Of a stretch of 64,000 nucleotides of DNA, positions 59,672 through 64,000 are shown one piece after another. Origin of the DNA: WHSW01 sp963821025 (lineage in GTDB: Bacteria; Actinomycetota; Thermoleophilia; Solirubrobacterales; 70-9); the NCBI GenBank assembly GCA_963821025.1, contig CAWGCG010000003.1, forward strand, positions 1,240,001-1,304,000, written 5' to 3'. How positions within the stretch are numbered: position 1 is the first letter of the stretch; every line of letters starts with the position of its first letter. The notes beneath the pieces are model-generated. The model had not been told where the DNA came from, did no database searches, and saw only the letters and a list, made by a program, of their open reading frames with translations. The translations under genes and the position numbers were made by a program.

Positions 59672-60717
59672 GCGACCTCCCCCACGGCGATCCCCATCGC
59701 CTCGCGCAGCGCCGGCGCGCCGCGAACGAGGTCGAGCGCGTAGGCGCCTCGGTCCGGCGAGTAGCCGCTGCCGACGAGCATCCGCGCGTCGGAGCCGATC
59801 CCGTCGGCCGCCAGCGCCGCGGCCGAGAAGCTCGTCGCCATGGAGAAGAAGAGAACGGTTCCGCCGGGCGCGGTCAAGAGGATCGCGGTCGGCTCGCAAT
59901 CGGTCGCGTTGACGACCACGACCGTGAGGTCGGCGGGCGGCGCGCCGGCAACTTCGACGGCCGCAAGCGCTCCGAGCGGGTCGCGCAGGTCGGTGCTGAC
60001 CCCGATGTCGCACAGCCCCAGCTCGACGACCCGCTCGACCGCCGCCGGGTCGACGTCGACTGCGATCACGGTGCCGGCGTCGACGGCGTCGCGGGCCGTC
60101 GCCAGCGCCAGCTTGCCGGCGTGTCCGGCACCGAGCACGCAGACCGTCGCGCCCGGGGCGATCAGCGCCCGCATCTGCGAGGCGGCCGCGCAGACGTCAT
60201 AGAGCTCGAGCGCCGTCGCCTCGGGGAGGTCGTCGGGAAGCTCGGCCCAGGCCGCCCGTTCGAACACGTAGGCGAAGCCCTCGACCTCGACCTGTGAGGA
60301 GTCCGGATCGACCCGCGTCACCCGCTCCAGTCGCAGCGGAGTCAACGTCAGCGAGCCGAGGGTGGCGATCCGAGCATCCATCGGCGGCGGCTCGCTCAGC
60401 CGGTCGCCGGTGGCGCTCACGGTCCCCAGAAGGATTCCCCCCGAGTCGGTGTCGGGGTTGTGCATCTTGCCCCGCGCGGCGACGACCTCGAGGATCCGGT
60501 CGGCCATCGCACCGGGGTCGCCTCCGCAACGCTCACGAATCTGGCGATGCGAGGTCGAGTCGAGGCAGAGGCGCTCGACCGCGAGCTCGAACTCGAACGG
60601 GCGGACCGGCCCGTCGGGGTCGAGACGCGCGGCCGTCTGCGGCAGGGCGCCGGAGGGCTCGAGGACCCGGTCGGCACCGAGCCGCTGCCCGATCTCCTCG
60701 CTCGGATCAGCCTTCAT
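59668..60717 (-). CDS. kdd: L-erythro-3,5-diaminohexanoate dehydrogenase
   Basis: 349-aa NAD(P)-dependent dehydrogenase oxidising 3,5-diaminohexanoate to 3-keto-5-aminohexanoate with release of ammonia, a step in lysine/beta-lysine degradation. Characteristic Kdd segments are GADRVLEPSGALPQ, RGKMHNPDTDSGGILLGTV, LGSLTLTPLR, the Rossmann loop CVLGAGHAGKLA and LFFSMATSFSAAALAADGIG. It lacks the usual zinc-alcohol-dehydrogenase metal site, as known Kdd proteins do. ATG 60717 abuts the AACG-N2-CGTT palindrome. It starts a 12-gene minus-strand run with start-stop overlaps. Confidence 0.92.
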   Translation of the reverse strand: MKADPSEEIGQRLGADRVLEPSGALPQTAARLDPDGPVRPFEFELAVERLCLDSTSHRQIRERCGGDPGAMADRILEVVAARGKMHNPDTDSGGILLGTVSATGDRLSEPPPMDARIATLGSLTLTPLRLERVTRVDPDSSQVEVEGFAYVFERAAWAELPDDLPEATALELYDVCAAASQMRALIAPGATVCVLGAGHAGKLALATARDAVDAGTVIAVDVDPAAVERVVELGLCDIGVSTDLRDPLGALAAVEVAGAPPADLTVVVVNATDCEPTAILLTAPGGTVLFFSMATSFSAAALAADGIGSDARMLVGSGYSPDRGAYALDLVRGAPALREAMGIAVGEVA

Positions 60718-60718
60718 G

Positions 60719-60794
60719 AACGCTCGTTTGGAACCTATACCGGCGCGGGCGCGGCTGTCAACCCCGTCGCGGTGCTTCCGAGTGAACGACCGTT
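60719..60794. promoter_or_regulatory. twin AACG-N2-CGTT operators
   Basis: AACG-CT-CGTT (60719-60728) touches the kdd start codon and AACG-AC-CGTT (60785-60794) lies 36 bp before the deacetylase-like gene; both are followed by T. Their centres are 66 bp apart. This short palindrome resembles operators of FadR/PaaR-like TetR proteins and links both divergent genes to the TetR regulator of the operon. Confidence 0.6.
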
Positions 60795-60830
60795 TCTAAA
60801 GCTCGCGGACTTTGTGGTAAAGAGACCGCG

Positions 60831-61901
60831 ATGTCGTTGTCGATGCCCGTGGTCCGCAGCGAGCGCCACCGCATGCACGAGCCCGGAGGAGAGGTCTGGG
60901 TCGGGGTGCGCACCGCCGGCACGGAGGTGCCGGTGCGGGTGGAGCGGATCCTCGACGCCCTCACCGGGAGCCGCTTGGTCGACGCCGAGCGCCACGCCGA
61001 CGAGGCGCTGGCCGCCGTGCACGACCCGAGCCTGCTCGCGTATCTCGAGGGTGCCTGGGACGGCTGGGAGGCCGCCGGGCTCACTCGCGAGCCGGGCGCC
61101 GACCGGGTCGTCCCGTACCTCTTTCCCCATCCCGGCCTGTTCGCCGACTTCGGCCCGGTGATCCCGGTCGCTGCGAGCGCTCGGGCCGGTTTCTTCGCCT
61201 ACGACACGATGACGCTGATCGGTCCCGGGACCTGGGAGGCGGCGCGGGGCGCGGTCGACGCCGCCCTGACCGCGACCGACCTGGTGCTCGGCGGCGAGCC
61301 GTTTGCCTACGCCTGCTGCCGGCCGCCCGGCCACCACGCGGCCCGCAGCTGTTTCGGCGGCTCCTGTTATCTCAACAACGTCGCCGCGGCCGTCGCCATG
61401 CTGCGTGAGTCGTCAGGCGGAGCGGTCGCGGTGATCGACATCGACGCCCACCACGGCAACGGCACCCAGCAGATCTTCTACGAGGATCCGAGCGTGCTCA
61501 CGGCCTCTGTCCACGTCGACCCGAGAGCCGGCTGGTTCCCCCACTTCCTCGGCTTCGAGGCCGAAACCGGAGCGGGGCAGGGCGCGGGCGCCAATCGCAA
61601 CATCTGCCTCGCGCCCGGCTCGGGTGACGCTCCCTGGGTGTCGGCGATCGCCGAGCTCGCCGGCTGGGCACGCGACGGTGGAGCTGAGGCGCTGGTCGTC
61701 GCCCTTGGCGTCGACGCGGCAGCCGGCGATCCGGAGAGCCCGCTGGAGGTCAGCGCCGCCGGTTTTCGTGCCGCGGGCGGCGAGCTCGGCGCCCTTCGGC
61801 TGCCCACCGTGGTCGTCCAGGAGGGCGGCTACGATCTCGAGACGATCGGTGAGTTGGTGCTCGCGACGCTGACCGGGATCGAGGACAAACGGGTTGATTA
61901 G
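60831..61901 (+). CDS. histone deacetylase-like amidohydrolase
   Basis: 356-aa zinc amidohydrolase of the HDAC/acetylpolyamine/AcuC superfamily. Active-site elements: CRPPGHHA (tandem His), VIDIDAHHGNGTQ (zinc Asp-x-His), GVDAAAGDPE (second zinc Asp) and the catalytic Tyr in EGGYDLE. The opening RSERHRMHEPGGEVWVG and GPGTWEAA resemble the acetylpolyamine amidohydrolase branch, so deacetylation of an acetylated diamine or amino acid is more likely than of protein. It is divergent from kdd with shared operators, suggesting the same pathway, for example N-acetyl-beta-lysine. Confidence 0.88.
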   Translation: MSLSMPVVRSERHRMHEPGGEVWVGVRTAGTEVPVRVERILDALTGSRLVDAERHADEALAAVHDPSLLAYLEGAWDGWEAAGLTREPGADRVVPYLFPHPGLFADFGPVIPVAASARAGFFAYDTMTLIGPGTWEAARGAVDAALTATDLVLGGEPFAYACCRPPGHHAARSCFGGSCYLNNVAAAVAMLRESSGGAVAVIDIDAHHGNGTQQIFYEDPSVLTASVHVDPRAGWFPHFLGFEAETGAGQGAGANRNICLAPGSGDAPWVSAIAELAGWARDGGAEALVVALGVDAAAGDPESPLEVSAAGFRAAGGELGALRLPTVVVQEGGYDLETIGELVLATLTGIEDKRVD

Positions 61902-61924
61902 CAGGCACTCACGGCTCCCCGATT

Positions 61925-61949
61925 TGAGGTAGACCCGTTCCTTACCTCA
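61925..61949 (+). terminator. hairpin after the deacetylase-like gene
   Basis: TGAGGTA (61925-61931) pairs perfectly with TACCTCA (61943-61949) around an 11-base loop, followed by TTTC. It lies 23 bases after the stop and is a modest intrinsic terminator candidate. Confidence 0.4.
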
Positions 61950-62027
61950 TTTCAGTAGCTTTTTGCTGGGACTTCGCCTGAAAGGAGGCCTCGTGGGCTA
62001 CCGGACTGGCTGATCACTACCCGCAAC

Positions 62028-62056
62028 TTGCACCCCCTCTACAGGTTGTCTATAGG
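62028..62056 (+). promoter_or_regulatory. promoter of the degenerate HD-GYP gene
   Basis: TTGCAC (62028-62033) and TATAGG (62051-62056) have an ideal 17-bp spacer. Transcription would begin near 62063, leaving a leader of about 50 bases. The 126 bases before the promoter hold the hairpin above and otherwise nothing I can name. Confidence 0.6.
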
Positions 62057-62112
62057 CTGCGGTATTCGCCGTTTCGCGGACGCTTGCTCTCCTTCAGGCA
62101 AAGACACTTGAG

Positions 62113-63363
62113 ATGAACCCGGTGCTCCAACTTTGGCGTCCAACAGGCGCGAGTCCGACTCGCGCGGCGTTCGTCTGCGCCGCCATCCTCGTCCCTGCGG
62201 CTGTCACGGTCATGGCGTTTGCGCTCGTCGCCCCGCCGGCGCACTGGAATCAGCCCGAGCTGCTCGGCGCGCTCGCGGCGATCGCCGCCGTGGCGTTCTT
62301 CGCCGAGGTCCGGCTGAAGCTCGCCACCGCCGCATACTTTGACGCCAGCATCGTGGTCGCGTTGCTGGCGCTGGCGATCGCCGGCCCGCTGCCCGCGCTG
62401 CTGATCTGGCTGATCCCCGATCTGATCGCGCGCTTCGTTCTCCGCACTTATCCAATCGGCTCGCCCGGCCAATTCGTCACCGTGACCAGCTTCGCCCTGG
62501 CGCTGCTGGCCGGCGAGGGGGTGCTTCAGCTAGCGGCCGCGCCTTCCGCCACAGCCGCGGCGCCTGCACTGTTCACCGCCGGCGTTGCGATGTGGGCGGT
62601 CAACTTCGCGATCGCCCGATTGATCGTGCCACCGCTCTACCAGGGCTACCGCGTCCGCGAGCTGATCCGCTCGGAGTTCATGGCCCTCGCCCCGGCGGTG
62701 ATGGCGATGCTGGCGCTCGGAACGGTGACCTGGCTGCTGCTCGGGTCGCTGGGCGTATTCGCGCTGCTCGCGCTCGCCGGCGTCATCATGCTGCCGCAGG
62801 TCGGACTCGCTTACGTCGCTCGCGCTCGCTCGGTCGCCCGGCTGGCGCCGGATGAGGCGACCAGTGTTTACGCAGAGGCGATCGCCGACCGGCTCGTGCT
62901 CTCCCGAATCGAGCGGCGCTTGGTGGTCGACGCCGCGCGCCTGCTCGATGGCTGGGAACGGCGCCCGCCGCTCGCTTTGCCGTCGCGGCTCCATCCGCTG
63001 GCCGGCGTCGTCGCCGTCGGCGTCGATGAGCGTTGGGACGGCAGCGGCCGTCCCTTCGGCATTCCCGCCTCGCGGACGATGCTCGCCAGCCGGGTTCTCG
63101 CCGTGGCCCGCGCATGGAGCGCGCTGACCGCCGCCGGGACGCCGGGGCTGAGCCAGACCGAGGCGATGCTCGGGCTCAGCCTTCGCGCCGGGTCCGAGCT
63201 CGACCCCGAGGTGGTCGAGGCGGCCGGCAAGGTCGTCGCCGAGGAGCAGGGTTTCCTCCGCGACCCGGACTTCGAGCCGCGCCTGCACCGGCTGCCGCTG
63301 CCCCGCGGCCTGCGCCAGGGCGCACTCCCCGCCGTGCTGACCCGGCTCGCCGAGCCGGCCTGA
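62113..63363 (+). CDS. membrane protein with degenerate HD-GYP-like domain
   Basis: 416 aa. The N-terminal 230 residues form about seven membrane helices resembling an MASE-type sensor (AAFVCAAILVPAAVTVMAFAL, YFDASIVVALLALAIAGPLPA). The C-terminal soluble part resembles HD-GYP domains: AARLLDGWERR near the position of the HD helix and DERWDGSGRPFGIPASRTML corresponding to the HHERWDGSGYP loop, then SRVLAVARAWSAL. The metal-binding His-Asp and both His before the loop are missing, so c-di-GMP hydrolysis is unlikely; a ligand-sensing or scaffold role is possible. ATG 62113 has no clear ribosome site. Confidence 0.75.
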   Translation: MNPVLQLWRPTGASPTRAAFVCAAILVPAAVTVMAFALVAPPAHWNQPELLGALAAIAAVAFFAEVRLKLATAAYFDASIVVALLALAIAGPLPALLIWLIPDLIARFVLRTYPIGSPGQFVTVTSFALALLAGEGVLQLAAAPSATAAAPALFTAGVAMWAVNFAIARLIVPPLYQGYRVRELIRSEFMALAPAVMAMLALGTVTWLLLGSLGVFALLALAGVIMLPQVGLAYVARARSVARLAPDEATSVYAEAIADRLVLSRIERRLVVDAARLLDGWERRPPLALPSRLHPLAGVVAVGVDERWDGSGRPFGIPASRTMLASRVLAVARAWSALTAAGTPGLSQTEAMLGLSLRAGSELDPEVVEAAGKVVAEEQGFLRDPDFEPRLHRLPLPRGLRQGALPAVLTRLAEPA

Positions 63364-63380
63364 TCTCCACCACCCGGAAG

Positions 63381-63737
63381 TTGGCGATCGCGCTCGGCCT
63401 CGCCCGAGTCGCCTATGCGACCGCGCTGGTCGCAGCGCCGGCGCCGACCACCCGCGGCTGGCTCGGTCCTGCGGGCGACACCGCCGGCGGACGCGTCGCC
63501 GCCCGCGGGCTCGGCTTTCGCGATGGGCTGATCTCGGCGGGGATCGCGGTCGCGGCTGTTCGCGACCGGCCGCTGCGTCCCTGGCTGGCCGCCTGTGTGG
63601 TCAGCGACCTCGCCGACATCGGCGCCACGCTCGCCGACACCGACGGGCTGCCCGAGCATGCCGGGCCCGCGACGCTCGCGGTCGCCGGGGGCACCGCCCT
63701 CGCCGGTGCTGCGCTCGCCTTCGCCGCCGAGGGCTGA
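63381..63737 (+). CDS. small multi-helix membrane protein (DUF4267-like)
   Basis: About 118 aa with three or four hydrophobic helices: AIALGLARVAYATALVAAP, GRVAARGLGFRDGLISAGIAV, and PATLAVAGGTALAGAALAFAAE. The R-x-L-G-x-R-D element between helices is seen in actinobacterial DUF4267-type proteins of unknown function. TTG 63381 is chosen because CCGGAAG precedes it; no ATG or GTG is available, and a CTG overlapping the upstream stop is the alternative. It follows the HD-GYP-like gene directly and may share its transcript. Confidence 0.6.
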   Translation: MAIALGLARVAYATALVAAPAPTTRGWLGPAGDTAGGRVAARGLGFRDGLISAGIAVAAVRDRPLRPWLAACVVSDLADIGATLADTDGLPEHAGPATLAVAGGTALAGAALAFAAEG

Positions 63738-63767
63738 GCAGTCGCCGCTCTGCGCTAAAGCTGGGAG

Positions 63768-64000
63768 CTAGCCGCAGACCGGCCAGTGGCCGACGCCGTC
63801 GCGGCGCTTGAGCGAGACGGCGACCACGGCCTGGGTCCGGTAGGGGTAGGCGATCGGATCGCCGCCCGGGCTCTTCGGCGAGGTCCTCCAGGTCGAACGC
63901 CTGAACTGAAAGGCGCCGCGGTAGAGGCCGCCGCCGCCGATCGCGTCGGGGTCGCCGCCGGACTCACACGCGCTGGTTCGGCGGGCCCAGTGCCGATCGG
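63768..64000 (-). CDS. transglycosylase/Rpf-like protein, C-terminal fragment
   Basis: The gene enters from the right edge; 76 codons are visible and end at TAG 63768. The residues match the C-terminal transglycosylase-like (resuscitation-promoting factor) domain: TSACESGGDPDAIGGGGLYR with the catalytic Glu, GAFQFRRSTWR, and the closing GHWPVCG with the cysteine that pairs to ACE. These enzymes cut peptidoglycan outside the cell. The signal peptide and any LysM or G5 domain are beyond the window. Confidence 0.8.
   Translation of the reverse strand, partial: DRHWARRTSACESGGDPDAIGGGGLYRGAFQFRRSTWRTSPKSPGGDPIAYPYRTQAVVAVSLKRRDGVGHWPVCG

Noticed and set aside
61902..62112. Possible c-di-GMP riboswitch before the degenerate HD-GYP gene
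   Set aside because: GGGAC and GGGCTACCGG segments are present, but the conserved GEMM core and tetraloop receptor are not, and the good promoter at 62028 lies downstream of them, so they would not be in the mRNA.
1..64000. tRNA, rRNA, IS elements, CRISPR arrays, attachment sites
   Set aside because: No TPsiC-box-like GGTTCRA cores with acceptor stems, no transposase or integrase motifs, and no regularly spaced identical repeats were seen by eye; base composition is even apart from a few AT-rich promoters.

Overview
The window is a high-GC, gene-dense chromosomal segment of an actinobacterium. The mix of families (DUF2203, DUF2630, DUF6282, an Rpf-like cell-wall enzyme, PucR- and CarH-type regulators, many GTG starts, GTGA/ATGA start-stop overlaps) suggests Thermoleophilia/Solirubrobacterales; this placement is inference. 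I see no rRNA, tRNA, insertion sequence, phage module or CRISPR array. Most of the DNA is protein coding, with about 67 real genes.

Layout. 0-10.5 kb: housekeeping and stress genes (acyl desaturase, EVE and DUF2203 proteins, NUDIX, threonine deaminase with a divergent Lrp regulator, AI-2E-type exporter, M32 carboxypeptidase), then a cobalamin-binding CarH-like MerR regulator facing two tiny membrane proteins across a promoter with 11-bp phased TNNACA boxes. 10.5-13.9 kb: cold-shock protein and a DHA2 exporter/TetR pair with two matching palindromic operators. 13.9-27.5 kb: IclR-controlled catabolic cluster: SDR, three-subunit molybdenum hydroxylase, two class-III aminotransferases, NitT/TauT-type ABC importer, M20 amidohydrolase, DUF6282 hydrolase and a 4-OT-type tautomerase. 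27.6-38.1 kb: mixed genes (secreted RTX-repeat protein, a frameshifted small secreted protein, Ogt, asparaginase, two MFS exporters, LtrA, truncated haemoglobin, and SoxR divergent from a DUF5519 gene with a textbook SoxR promoter).

38.1-47.6 kb: an unusual accessory region. On the minus strand lie an M43-type metalloprotease, a 109-aa protein, a DNase-I-like (EEP) phosphodiesterase, then a promoter, a 37-aa ORF, a TIR-transmembrane protein and a patatin lipase with start-stop overlaps. A Vps62-like protein and an M19 dipeptidase diverge from it, and a second TIR protein (TIR-TM-WD40) closes it. The TIR plus patatin pairing resembles antiphage abortive-infection effectors and is one candidate undescribed system.

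47.6-61.9 kb: a squalene/phytoene-synthase-like gene, then a 12-gene minus-strand run that starts with kdd (3,5-diaminohexanoate dehydrogenase), a hotdog thioesterase and kce (beta-keto acid cleavage enzyme), followed by TetR, an S66 peptidase, a complete Opp-type ABC importer, a P1-family (DmpA/BapA-like) aminopeptidase and an M20 peptidase. A histone-deacetylase-like amidohydrolase diverges from kdd, and both promoters carry AACG-N2-CGTT palindromes. Together this reads as import, hydrolysis and catabolism of a peptide or amide containing a beta-amino acid (beta-lysine type), which I do not recognise as described. 62-64 kb: a membrane protein with a degenerate HD-GYP domain, a small membrane protein and the 3' end of an Rpf/transglycosylase-like gene.
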